DNA from: Mesorhizobium sp. B2-1-1
Lineage (GTDB): Bacteria > Pseudomonadota > Alphaproteobacteria > Rhizobiales > Rhizobiaceae
Length of the DNA: 64,000 bases
Reading direction: 5' to 3'
Assembly (NCBI RefSeq): GCF_006442975.2
Contig: NZ_CP083954.1
Span: 5,153,501 to 5,217,500, forward strand
In this document: one piece after another, positions 18,666 through 26,545 of the stretch
Layout of the letters: the number at the start of each line of letters is the position of its first letter
How positions within the stretch are numbered: the first letter of the stretch is position 1
Notes under the pieces: model-generated
Told to the model about the DNA's origin: nothing
Seen by the model: only the letters and a program-made list of their open reading frames with translations
Database searches by the model: none
Program-made: the position numbers and the translations under genes

Positions 18666-19391
18666 TTAAAGATCAGAATAGGCCGCCGAAACAGTCAGAT
18701 CTCCCGCATGTGCAATCTTGCGATGGTAGCTTGCCCATATTTCGCCACCACACTGCTCAACCCAGCGGTGACAGAACGAGAAATCGGTAGGGAGGTCCAG
18801 TTCCGGCGTCACAATCTTCGCAAATGGCGTCAGGAAATTCTCGAACTGAGCGGTGTACTTGCTCTTTCTGTAACGAGACCGGTCCACCGTCTCGGGTAAC
18901 TTCTCGATTATGGCCGTCACGCAGTCGCGGGAGACCAGAAAGATGCCCGTGCCGCATGACGTTACCCGGACAAAGCCTTCTTGCTCTTGCCGAGGTTCGA
19001 CGACGGTTCCGATGAACTCCAGGCTTTGCGCAAAGGCTTTGTCGAAGGGCAGTGTCGAGAGGGAATGGAGTTTGCGCAGATCGATCCGGCGCCGCGGATA
19101 AAGGGTGCCGACGACTTGCTTATCCAGCGCCAGCATCGCCGCGATAAGATCAGGTGAAAAGCCCATGTCACTGTCGATCATCAGAATGTGACTGCAATCC
19201 GGTTTATTGTAGTAGAAATTCGTGAGCAGATAGTTCCGCGAAAATGGAATATCCGTGTACTCGATTTCCGACAGCGTGAAGGCGTAGTTGGACAGGCTCT
19301 TATGAGTTAAGGCCGCGAACAGGCTGCGAACGAACACGCTTTTGTAGGCTGCTCCATAAACCGGCAGCGCAAGATTGATCTTGGTCGGCAT
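18666..19391 (-). CDS. Glycosyltransferase-like (GT-A fold) protein
   Basis: Predicted 241 residues from the ATG at 19391, which has GGAGGA five bases upstream. The protein opens with KINLALPVYGA and has HILMIDSDMGF near residue 58; the DSD is a DXD-type metal/nucleotide-sugar motif in the expected place for a GT-A enzyme. A later CGTGIFLVSRD and FSFCHRWVEQCGGEIW would fit the acceptor side. No signal peptide or transmembrane helix is seen. I do not recognise the exact family; similar proteins are common in phage and bacterial surface-polysaccharide clusters. It is divergent from the second caspase-like gene, and its base composition is slightly lower in GC than that of its neighbours. Confidence 0.6.
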   Translation of the reverse strand: MPTKINLALPVYGAAYKSVFVRSLFAALTHKSLSNYAFTLSEIEYTDIPFSRNYLLTNFYYNKPDCSHILMIDSDMGFSPDLIAAMLALDKQVVGTLYPRRRIDLRKLHSLSTLPFDKAFAQSLEFIGTVVEPRQEQEGFVRVTSCGTGIFLVSRDCVTAIIEKLPETVDRSRYRKSKYTAQFENFLTPFAKIVTPELDLPTDFSFCHRWVEQCGGEIWASYHRKIAHAGDLTVSAAYSDL

Positions 19392-19580
19392 CTTGTCCTC
19401 CACAGTCCAATGACTGATCGCATACAAATCCCTTTTCCCTATCTTTGACAGGATTCTTGGTATAAATTTTGGTGACCTTCGCCGGTATGGGGCAGGCGCT
19501 CAGGCTGATTGTGGTTGCGTCGTGGTGCGTTGGGAAGTTGCTGGACCAAGATTGAGGCAGGCCGGAGCGAGCGTGCTGAC

Positions 19581-21035
19581 ATGACCCACTGCAACGGACT
19601 TCTGTTTCGTGTCCCACTGTTTCTCATTTTCCTGCTTCTTGGCTCAGCTGGTGCTCGCGCCGCGGTCGAGCCGACCGCGGCGCCGCAGCCACGCAACCGG
19701 CTAGCGATCGTCATCGGGAATTCGAACTATCAAAGCAGCCGACTTGAGCATCTCCCCAATGCCGCAAATGATGCCGCAAAGCTCTCAGAGAGCTTGAAGC
19801 GGCTAAATTTTGAGGTCCTGACGGGCACCGATCTTTCGACCCAAGATTTTTCCAGAATCTTTCGAGAAGCTGATGCAAGGCTGCCTACCGTCAGCGCAGT
19901 TTTGATTATCTACGCCGGTCATGGCGTGCAGTTGAACGGCGAAAACTACCTGCTCCCGGTCGATACGCCCGATCCTGAAAGCCTGGAAAAACTCACCGCC
20001 ACGGCCATCAAGCTGAATGATGTGATCGCGCGGTTCGCGCGCCGCGACCGCCAGACGTTCATATTCCTGGACGCGTGCCGCAACAATCCGCTCGGTGCCG
20101 GTGCCGGCAATGGTCTGGCGCAAGTTGAAGTCGGTGAAAACACGTTCGTTGCCTTTGCCACCCAGCCAGGCAATGTCACGGCCGATGGCGGCGGCGAAAA
20201 CAGCCCGTTCACCATTGCGCTGCTGAAGAATCTCGAGATCCCCGGGCTCAGCATTTCGGATATGATGATCCGCGTCCGCAACGAAACCGAAGCGTTGACG
20301 GTTGGCCGTCAAGTGCCGTGGGATCAATCGAACCTGCGTGAGCAGTTCTATTTCACGGAGCAACAGGTACTCGATCCGGGACAGTTGAGCGCAAGCCTTT
20401 CACGCATCCTTACGGACCCCGCGGCAAAGAAGAGATTGCAAGTCGAGCTTGCCTCCAATGACCTGCAGACCGCCGTGCTAATCGTCGGACAGACGTTGCG
20501 GTCGCTCGAGATTCCGGCACCGTCCGCCAGTTCACCCGAGCCGGTTGGCACACAGGTCGCCAATCTGTCTCCGACCGAAAGGGTTGAGGACGCTCGCCAA
20601 AGCGTCGTCTCCGGTCTCGAAACGCTCATTGTCGGCGCATCCATGGGCGAGGCGGACAAAGACAAGACAGCCGATCTTGCGCGCAACGTTCAGACCGAAC
20701 TTCGTCGCTTGGGTTGCTACCGGATGCAGATTGATGGAGATTGGGGCACGGGTTCAATCCGTGCTCTCACCGACTACTACAAGAATACCAAGCAAGTCGC
20801 GGCGACGACGGAGCCGAGCGTCGGACTGCTGGGCGATCTCTTTTTGCGCTCAGGCAGAATCTGCAAGCAGCCGGTCATCGTGAAGGCCAAGCCGGCTAAG
20901 ATAGCGTCGGACGCCGCCCCTTCACGAAACGGCTCCGTACGGACGACTGCGAAACGCTCGCAGGCCGCCCCGAGACGTCCCGCGCCTCCCCCACCGGACA
21001 TCAGTGGCGGCATAGGCATTGGTGGTGTGTTTTAG
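19581..21035 (+). CDS. Secreted caspase-like (peptidase C14) protein with peptidoglycan-binding-like C-terminus
   Basis: Predicted 484 residues from ATG 19581. A signal peptide (LLFRVPLFLIFLLLGSAGARA) precedes a C14 domain (about 40-270) with the catalytic His in IYAGHGVQ near 112 and Cys in LDACRNNP near 163. Residues about 369-440 (VQTELRRLGCYRMQIDGDWG) resemble a peptidoglycan-binding type 1 helical domain, and the tail is basic and Pro-rich, ending GGIGIGGVF. Orthocaspases of this sort are abundant in alphaproteobacteria, but few have assigned substrates. This is the second C14 protein within 7 kb; the two differ in their accessory domains, so they are not a recent duplication. Confidence 0.85.
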   Translation: MTHCNGLLFRVPLFLIFLLLGSAGARAAVEPTAAPQPRNRLAIVIGNSNYQSSRLEHLPNAANDAAKLSESLKRLNFEVLTGTDLSTQDFSRIFREADARLPTVSAVLIIYAGHGVQLNGENYLLPVDTPDPESLEKLTATAIKLNDVIARFARRDRQTFIFLDACRNNPLGAGAGNGLAQVEVGENTFVAFATQPGNVTADGGGENSPFTIALLKNLEIPGLSISDMMIRVRNETEALTVGRQVPWDQSNLREQFYFTEQQVLDPGQLSASLSRILTDPAAKKRLQVELASNDLQTAVLIVGQTLRSLEIPAPSASSPEPVGTQVANLSPTERVEDARQSVVSGLETLIVGASMGEADKDKTADLARNVQTELRRLGCYRMQIDGDWGTGSIRALTDYYKNTKQVAATTEPSVGLLGDLFLRSGRICKQPVIVKAKPAKIASDAAPSRNGSVRTTAKRSQAAPRRPAPPPPDISGGIGIGGVF

Positions 21036-21216
21036 CGAGCCGGTCAGCAATGGGCCGCGCTCGAGTTCCAGATCAGGTGCTGCAGCCCAACAAGATGATC
21101 AAGCGTCACGGTAACGAGCGCCACGCTGGAATTCGAGGCGAAAAGCTGCGCGGATGATGAAACTGTCCGACCCCGGCCCCTGAGACGGGCGATCATATGC
21201 TGGCGTAATTATTCAT

Positions 21217-21444
21217 TCATATTCGGTGGCTCAGTACAAGGTAGATAGCGGGGACTAACATCAACCAGCCCCCCATTCCCAACACTACCAAAATCGCCAC
21301 GCGCTCGGTTCGCCTGACAAGGTCGGCAATGTTTTCCTCGTTCGTCAAAGAAACAGCGTCCAGTAGCGCAGGCGCATGATCATCGTTGTCATTTGCCGGT
21401 TGGTTTGCGTTGCCACTCTCATTGGTTCTCTGGATCGATGTCAT
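21217..21444 (-). CDS. Small single-pass membrane protein of unknown function
   Basis: Predicted 75 residues from the ATG at 21444; the frame is open further upstream to 21492, so the start is uncertain. The N-terminal half is polar and Asn/Asp-rich (NANQPANDNDDHAP), and a C-terminal hydrophobic helix (VAILVVLGMGGWLMLVPAIYLVL) ends in SHRI. This looks like a tail-anchored or single-pass inner-membrane peptide. I do not recognise a family. It lies just downstream of a 30-residue membrane peptide and a strong hairpin on the same strand. Confidence 0.5.
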   Translation of the reverse strand: MTSIQRTNESGNANQPANDNDDHAPALLDAVSLTNEENIADLVRRTERVAILVVLGMGGWLMLVPAIYLVLSHRI

Positions 21445-21477
21445 TGTCTTTTGCTCACCAAACATACTGGAAATAGA

Positions 21478-21511
21478 GGGCCCGCCAGCCACCGAAGCGG
21501 CTTGCGGGCCC
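21478..21511 (-). terminator. Rho-independent-like terminator after the 30-residue peptide gene
   Basis: Read on the minus strand, GGGCCCGCAAGCC pairs with GGCTGGCGGGCCC around a CTTCGG-type tetraloop, followed by TCTATTTCC. The stem has one mismatch and is very GC-rich, and the U-rich tail is short. Its position, 40 to 75 bases past the stop of the small gene at 21555, fits a terminator. It would also separate that gene from the 75-residue gene further down. Confidence 0.65.
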
Positions 21512-21554
21512 TATCAGCACAGGAAGGGACGTAGCTGTGCCGATCCACGACATG

Positions 21555-21647
21555 TCAGCCAAGGAATATGCCGATCACCAAAAATGTGACGGCTGCGGCG
21601 AAAGTTGGCGCGAGCAACCAACGCGCTTGGCCAATGCTTTTATCCAT
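21555..21647 (-). CDS. 30-residue hydrophobic membrane peptide
   Basis: A very short gene: ATG at 21647, TGA at 21555, with a good Shine-Dalgarno (AGGAGAAAG, spacing about 5) and a hairpin terminator downstream. The peptide starts MDKSIGQARW and then forms one transmembrane helix (APTFAAAVTFLVIGIFLG). Size and topology resemble accessory peptides such as CydX or KdpF, but no partner operon is adjacent, so I assign no function. The combination of ribosome binding site, start, hydrophobic helix and terminator argues that it is a real gene. Confidence 0.55.
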   Translation of the reverse strand: MDKSIGQARWLLAPTFAAAVTFLVIGIFLG

Positions 21648-21858
21648 CTGCTTTCTCCTGATTTGGAGAAGCAACTAGCCTAGCCCTAAGCCGTTCCGCC
21701 TAGTCTCAAGAGATAAGACCATTGCGTTTTGTGATCGGCCTTTGGTCTGGTCAGGATTCCGACTGAAGCCTGATCGAGGAACGTTCGGCCTGCCGACGTG
21801 TTCAGTTGCCTGGCGCACAGAAGACTTGTGCTGTCGCCGGAACAACAGGAGAAAAACC

Positions 21859-22158
21859 ATGAAGATCCCCCTTACCAGCACCGCTGCCGCGCTATTGCTT
21901 TTGGCCGGCGTCGGCGCAGTTGCGGCACAGGATGTTGTCATCACACCGGAACAGGACACCGTCGTGCGCAAATACGTGAAGAAGCAACCGCTGGCTTCCG
22001 TGAACCTTCTCGGACTTGAGCTGAATGTCGGCACGGCTCTGCCGGACACGGTCGAGCTCCATGAGGTCCCCAATGTCAAATACCGGTATGTGGTGATCGA
22101 CAACCGCACGGTTTTGGTGGACCCGGGCACCCGCAAGATCGTCAAAGTCTACGACTGA
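21859..22158 (+). CDS. Small secreted DUF1236-like protein
   Basis: Predicted 99 residues from ATG 21859, preceded by AGGAG. A signal peptide (ALLLLAGVGAVAAQ) is followed by a compact domain with VITPEQDTVVRKYVKKQPL, LELNVGTALPDTVELHEVP and YVVIDNRTVLVDPGTRKIV. This is the pattern of DUF1236, a periplasmic family found mostly in Rhizobiales and of unknown function. It appears monocistronic. An imperfect GC-rich stem follows the stop. Confidence 0.8.
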   Translation: MKIPLTSTAAALLLLAGVGAVAAQDVVITPEQDTVVRKYVKKQPLASVNLLGLELNVGTALPDTVELHEVPNVKYRYVVIDNRTVLVDPGTRKIVKVYD

Positions 22159-22169
22159 GACCTAGAACG

Positions 22170-22201
22170 AACCCGACCTCCGCCATAGCTGGCGGCGGGT
22201 T
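22170..22201 (+). terminator. Possible terminator hairpin after the DUF1236-like gene
   Basis: AACCCG-CCTCCGCC pairs imperfectly with GGCGG-CGGGTT around ATAGCT, starting about 12 bases after the stop. No T-run follows, so if it terminates transcription it does so weakly or with Rho. Confidence 0.35.
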
Positions 22202-22325
22202 GGGTATGTCAAATCGCCATTCGGACAGTTGAGATAAACTCCTGAAGTCGAGACGTCGCAACCCCCTCGTGGCGCGCCTGGTGGATCTCTAGAACACGCG
22301 CTCAACTCGACTTGGCACAAGGTAC

Positions 22326-22691
22326 TTACTTCCTGGTGATCCAATCCAGCAAGCCAACTTCGACCTGATCGCACCCGGCGTATTCGAGTACCAGGGTCTT
22401 AGCCAGATCGCGCCATCGACATTTGGGCGCGTATGTTCCCAACACCAAATCTTTGAACACTGCCCGGAGAACATCGGCATCGAACGCTGAGATAGCGAAG
22501 GGAACCGGGTCTGCATCCTCCCAAGCTCGGGAGGTGTCATCGCCATGGCTTTGGCGCAGGCGTTTCAGAAGCTCGCGTGATGTCGCGAGCACGCGTCGGG
22601 AGTGATCAATATCGCGCGGAAATGCGGCGCGACGTGGCAGGAAGGTGGCTTCAATAGCCGCCCGCGCAATGTCCGTATGGGTATCGAGCAT
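22326..22691 (-). CDS. Hypothetical cytoplasmic protein
   Basis: Predicted 121 residues with an ATG start at 22691. The sequence is amphipathic and charged, with HTDIARAAIEATFLP near the N-terminus and a C-terminal helical part ending LLDWITRK. No signal, transmembrane helix or recognisable motif. Its codon usage and composition look like those of normal genes in this window. Function unknown. Confidence 0.55.
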   Translation of the reverse strand: MLDTHTDIARAAIEATFLPRRAAFPRDIDHSRRVLATSRELLKRLRQSHGDDTSRAWEDADPVPFAISAFDADVLRAVFKDLVLGTYAPKCRWRDLAKTLVLEYAGCDQVEVGLLDWITRK

Positions 22692-22710
22692 CGCTGCCTC
22701 CCTTAAGCAG

Positions 22711-22977
22711 TTATCGGGGCTGCACCTTCTTAGGTGCTGAGCTGCGAATCTCAGTCATCAGCCCTTGCTCTCGGAGCCGAGCTGTCTTCGCATCCCGTGC
22801 CGCCCGCTCGACCTCGATCGACTCGCGCGCAACATCCGAGGTGCGCTCTTTTCTCTCGTGCCTTTTTTGTCGGTGAACCGTTGCCTTCTCCGCATCGTCG
22901 CCCCGATCTGACGGTCCCGCGGTGTTGTCGCACAGAACGATTGTGGCCAGATGCGGGCGACCTGGGAGGTGTTTCAC
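22711..22977 (-). CDS. Small charged hypothetical protein, start uncertain
   Basis: About 88 residues if it starts at the GTG at 22977. The credible part is the C-terminal half, a highly charged helix (HRQKRHERKERTSDVARESI, then VERAARDAKTARLREQ), probably a coiled coil. The frame stays open to 23175, but that portion is antisense to a VOC pseudogene. The N-terminus may have been lost to rearrangement, since the adjacent DNA is clearly scarred. It lies 19 bases upstream of the 121-residue gene on the same strand. Confidence 0.4.
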   Translation of the reverse strand: MKHLPGRPHLATIVLCDNTAGPSDRGDDAEKATVHRQKRHERKERTSDVARESIEVERAARDAKTARLREQGLMTEIRSSAPKKVQPR

Positions 22978-23046
22978 CTGCCGAGCCAGCAGCCGCTGCC
23001 GCTCGGGCTGCGACTGTTTTGCGAACCGTCTAAAAGGTTGGACATC

Positions 23047-23250
23047 ATGGCCAAGCCAATCATCCACTTTGAAATAATAGGGCGTGATCCTGCGAACCTG
23101 CGCCGCTTTACGCGGAACTCTTCGGATGGGAATTCGAGATCGGCGGATCGGTCTCGCCGCTTGTTCCCGACGCAACTATGGCTTCCTTGCCCCGCCTCCG
23201 GGGCTCAATCGGTAGCAGGGGCGTTGGAGGCGGGAGAAATTTTGATCCGG
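23047..23250 (+). pseudogene. Frameshifted, truncated VOC (glyoxalase-fold) protein gene
   Basis: ATG at 23047 begins MAKPIIHFEIIGRDPANLRR, a standard opening for VOC-family proteins. After the TTT at 23107-23109 the family sequence continues in another frame (YAELFGWEFEIGGSVSP), and near 23174 it moves again (NYGFLAPPPG). At least two frame changes are therefore needed, and the gene is cut off about 200 bases in, where an IS3-type transposase remnant begins. This is a dead gene. Confidence 0.8.
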
Positions 23251-23254
23251 ATGT

Positions 23255-23551
23255 AGTCCCGCTTCTCGGACGTGGTGCGCTTTTCAGAGCCCCCTTTAGA
23301 AACTCAATTTCCAAGGCTTGCCGGCCTACCAGCCGCTCCAGCGCTGCGATCCGCGCCTCATAGGTCTGCATCGTGTCGGCCGCCGCCACGTCTTCGTCGA
23401 AGGAGCCGGCCTCGTATTTCTGAACCCAGATGCGGATCAGGTTACGCGGCAGTTCGTGCCGCTTGGCGAGACCATGCAGCGTCTCGCCGGACAGGAACTC
23501 CTGCACTACCTGACGTTTGAACTCGATGCTGTGCGTGCGATAAGCCACCAT
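23255..23551 (-). mobile_element. IS3-family transposase OrfA remnant
   Basis: On the minus strand from ATG 23551 the protein reads VAYRTHSIEFKRQVVQEFLS, then LHGLAKRHELPRNLIRIWVQ, a helix-turn-helix, followed by the leucine-zipper-like ERLVGRQALEIEFLKGALK. This is OrfA of an IS3-family element. No OrfB (DDE transposase) follows; the frame runs straight into the VOC pseudogene. A possible terminal repeat (TGTGGAGTGCGCC on the minus strand) lies near 23616-23630. The element is incomplete and cannot move by itself. Confidence 0.8.
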
Positions 23552-23639
23552 GGGCTTCCATCCTTCGAAAGCCCGGCTTCCAAGTCAATTCTGCTTGTTC
23601 ATCCTGTCCGGTCCGAGGGGCGCACTCCACACATGGGTC

Positions 23640-24584
23640 TCATTTAGCCGGTATTTGCATCGTCATGACGCAGAGAAGCTCGAACAGGAGGGTGGCACCG
23701 GTTAGCGCGGTGACGCCCGAAGGATCGAGCGGCGGCGAGACTTCGACCAGATCGGCGCCGATGATGTCGACGCCGGCCAGCGCTCGGATCATCTTCTGGG
23801 CCTCGCGCGTCGTTATGCCGCCGATCTCCGGGGTGCCGGTGCCGGGGGCAAAAGACGGATCGAGCGCGTCGATGTCGAACGAGACGTAGGTCGGCGCGTC
23901 GCCGACGATCGAGCGCGCCTCGGCCATCACCGTGCCCACGCCGCGCTCCATGAATTCCTCGATGAAGATGATCCGGATGCCGGCCTCGCGGGCGAAATCG
24001 TAGTTTTCCACATCGGAGATCGCTCCTCGGATGCCGATCTGGACCATGCGCTTGGGATCGAGCAGGCCTTCCTCGACGGCACGGCGGAACGGGGTGCCGT
24101 GATTATAGCGGTTGCCGAAGAACTCGTCATAGGTATCGGAATGGGCATCGAAGTGAATGAGGCCGGCCGGTTCCTTGGCGATGCCGCGCAGGATGGGCAG
24201 CGTGATCAGATGATCGCCGCCGACGACTAGAGACCGGGCGCCGGAGTGGTGGACGTTTTCGAAGAAGGCGCTGATCGTGTCCAGCGAGCCGGGCAGGTCG
24301 AGCGGGTTTACAATCACGTCGCCGCAGTCGCCGGCACGCACCTGTTCGAAAGGCGAGACGCCCGTCACATGGTGGACGCGCCGCACCAGGCTGGATTGGT
24401 TGCGGATTTCGCGCGGTCCATGGCGCGCGCCCGGCCGGTTGGTGGTGCCGCCGTCGAAGGGGACGCCGATCAGCGCGATGTCGACCTGCTCGGGGGTAGC
24501 CATGGGCAGGCGCATGAAGGTTGAAGGGCCGGCAAAACGCGGAACGCTGCCGGAATCGAGTGGCTGGAAATTTGTAATGCTCAT
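23640..24584 (-). CDS. Ureohydrolase (agmatinase/guanidinobutyrase-like), paralogue 1
   Basis: Predicted 314 residues from the ATG at 24584 (MSITNFQPLDSG). Manganese-binding ureohydrolase motifs are all present: GGDHLITLP near 122, FDAHSDTYDE near 142, and SFDIDALDPSFAPGTGTPE near 232. These enzymes hydrolyse guanidino groups to urea plus an amine (agmatine, guanidinobutyrate, guanidinopropionate or guanidine itself). The substrate cannot be read from the sequence. It is the last gene of a transporter-ureohydrolase operon, 61 bases after paralogue 2. An open frame extends upstream but lacks a ribosome binding site. Confidence 0.9.
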   Translation of the reverse strand: MSITNFQPLDSGSVPRFAGPSTFMRLPMATPEQVDIALIGVPFDGGTTNRPGARHGPREIRNQSSLVRRVHHVTGVSPFEQVRAGDCGDVIVNPLDLPGSLDTISAFFENVHHSGARSLVVGGDHLITLPILRGIAKEPAGLIHFDAHSDTYDEFFGNRYNHGTPFRRAVEEGLLDPKRMVQIGIRGAISDVENYDFAREAGIRIIFIEEFMERGVGTVMAEARSIVGDAPTYVSFDIDALDPSFAPGTGTPEIGGITTREAQKMIRALAGVDIIGADLVEVSPPLDPSGVTALTGATLLFELLCVMTMQIPAK

Positions 24585-24645
24585 GGTCTTGTGTCCTGTT
24601 GGCGCATCGGGTCGCTTGACCGCGAGGCGCACTCCGAAGGTGGTG

Positions 24646-25656
24646 CTATTTCTGTTGGAAGTCGGACCTGTGGGCGTCGCGCCAGGCGTTCTGCTTGCCG
24701 GCGCGCTTGGCCGCGAGGCAGAACAGGGCCTCGGCCAGCAGCCGGCCGGCCAGGATGCTGGTGGTGCCGCTGGAAGCATCGAAATCCGGCGATACCTCCA
24801 CGAGGTCGAACCCAGCAAAGCCGTCGCGGGCCACTATCCTTACGCCGCGAATGATCTCGCGCGAGGTAAGGCCGCCTGGTTCGGGGCTGTTGGTTGCCGG
24901 GGCAAAGGCTGGATCGACGCCGTCGATGTCGAGGCTGATATAGAGGCGCGCGCCGTCGGCACTGGCGATGGCGCGTGCGCGTTCGGCAACCGTTTCGATG
25001 CCGAGGCGCTCGACTTCCTCCATGGAAAACACGGTGATGCCGAGCTTGCGGTAAAGCGGGGTCCATTCGAGCAGGTTGCGGGGGCCGCGCGCGCCGATGA
25101 CAACGATGCGGCGAGGGGCCACCTTGTCGAGTTCGGCAATGCGCAGCAGGGGCGAGGCGCGGGTGAGGCGGTCGCCGCCGAAGGATTCGCTGAGATCGAG
25201 ATGGGTGTCGAAGACGATGAGCCCGACCGGGGTGTCGCCGGCATCGGAGACCGCGCGTACCGCCGGATAGCTGATGCCGTGATCGCCGCCGATGGTCAGC
25301 GGCACCGCCCCGTTGACCAGCACCGCGGCAAGCCGCGCTTCGAGGCGGGCGTAGCTGGCGGCATTGTCGCCCGGCACTACATCGATGTCGCCGGCATCGG
25401 CGACGGTGATATGGGCCAGCATGTCGAGGTCCCAGTCGAAGCTGTAGCTGCCGTAAAGAAGCGAGTATTTGCGGATTTCCTGCGGGGCGCGGCGGGTCGC
25501 GCCGCCGCGAAAGGTGGCGATGCCGTCATAGGGCATGCCCACCACCACAGCGTCGGCGGAAAGACCTGCCAGATCGCGCACATAGGGAAATGCCATGAAG
25601 GGTGGCACGTCGCCATACATGCGGGAAACACCTGCCGGGCTCAAACCTTCGCTCAT
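24646..25656 (-). CDS. Ureohydrolase (agmatinase-like), paralogue 2
   Basis: Predicted 336 residues from ATG 25656, with GGAGGA seven bases upstream. Motifs: IGGDHGISYP near 118, FDTHLDLSE near 146 (Thr in place of the common Ala of DAH, metal ligands kept) and LDIDGVDPAFAPATNSPE near 240. The PATNSPEPGG loop differs from the APGTGTPE of the other two paralogues; this loop lines the active site, so a different substrate is likely. It follows the amino-acid transporter ATPase gene by 40 bases and is in the same operon. The exact reaction is inference. Confidence 0.88.
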   Translation of the reverse strand: MSEGLSPAGVSRMYGDVPPFMAFPYVRDLAGLSADAVVVGMPYDGIATFRGGATRRAPQEIRKYSLLYGSYSFDWDLDMLAHITVADAGDIDVVPGDNAASYARLEARLAAVLVNGAVPLTIGGDHGISYPAVRAVSDAGDTPVGLIVFDTHLDLSESFGGDRLTRASPLLRIAELDKVAPRRIVVIGARGPRNLLEWTPLYRKLGITVFSMEEVERLGIETVAERARAIASADGARLYISLDIDGVDPAFAPATNSPEPGGLTSREIIRGVRIVARDGFAGFDLVEVSPDFDASSGTTSILAGRLLAEALFCLAAKRAGKQNAWRDAHRSDFQQK

Positions 25657-25696
25657 GGTACGGTCCTCCGTCTTGTCGTGTCGATTGTGCCGCTGC

Positions 25697-26515
25697 CTAC
25701 TGGCCGGCGGTGGGCTCGCTCTGGAACAGCATGTTGCGCTGTCTCCAAGTGTCGAGGAATTCACGCAAGCGCGGGCTTTGCGGATCGTTGAAGAGTTTGG
25801 CGGGCGGGCCCTGCTCGATCACCTTGCCGCGGTCCATGAAGACGACACGGTCGGCGACCTGGGCGGCAAAGCCCATCTCGTGCGTCACCACCACCATGGT
25901 GATGCCCTCGACGGCCAGTTGCTTCATGGTGTCGAGAACCTCGCCGACGAGCTGGGGATCGAGTGCGGAGGTCGGTTCGTCGAACAGGATCACATGCGGC
26001 TCCATCGCGACCGCCCGGGCGATGCCGACGCGCTGCTGCTGGCCGCCGGAAAGCTGCGAGGGGTAGCGCTCGGCGAAATCCGCGAGGCCGACCTTGGCCA
26101 GCGCACGGCGCCCGCTTTCCTTCGCCTTGGCCGCGGGAGCGCGCTTGGAAAGACGCAATCCCAGCGTCACGTTATCCAGCACTGTCATATGCGGCCATAG
26201 GTTGAAGTGCTGGAACACCATGCCGACGTTGCGGCGCACGGAATCGATGTTCTGGTCGCTTTCTCGTACCAGTCCTTCGGCACCGCGCTTGTAGCCGAGC
26301 AACCGGCCCTCGATCTCGATCTCGCCGCTCGTATATTCCTCGAGGAAGCTCGCGCAACGCAGCAACGTGCTCTTGCCCGACCCCGACGGTCCGATGATGC
26401 AGACGACCTCGGAGAGGTTGATGTCGAGCGAGATCCCGGACAGGGCCGCGAATGTGCCGAAATCCTTGGTCAGATTCCGGATCTTGATGACGGGCTCGGT
26501 GGTTTCAGTGGCCAT
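25697..26515 (-). CDS. Polar amino-acid-type ABC transporter ATPase
   Basis: Predicted 272 residues. It has Walker [10 protein letters not shown] near 42, the signature LSGGQQQR near 158, Walker [14 protein letters not shown] near 178 and the H-loop [10 protein letters not shown] near 211. The polar amino-acid uptake family (HisP/GlnQ type) shows the same order and length, though here about 15 extra residues sit at both ends. It energises import through the two permeases encoded upstream. It is cytoplasmic, in the same operon as two ureohydrolases, which suggests that the cargo is a cationic guanidino compound or arginine relative. Confidence 0.93.
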   Translation of the reverse strand: MATETTEPVIKIRNLTKDFGTFAALSGISLDINLSEVVCIIGPSGSGKSTLLRCASFLEEYTSGEIEIEGRLLGYKRGAEGLVRESDQNIDSVRRNVGMVFQHFNLWPHMTVLDNVTLGLRLSKRAPAAKAKESGRRALAKVGLADFAERYPSQLSGGQQQRVGIARAVAMEPHVILFDEPTSALDPQLVGEVLDTMKQLAVEGITMVVVTHEMGFAAQVADRVVFMDRGKVIEQGPPAKLFNDPQSPRLREFLDTWRQRNMLFQSEPTAGQ

Positions 26516-26545
26516 CGTTTATTCCCAAATTGGTGGTTGAGCGGC

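Noticed and set aside
24277..25791. A 504-codon + strand open frame opposite the ureohydrolases
   Set aside because: Antisense to genes whose metal motifs are intact; the protein shows no domain.
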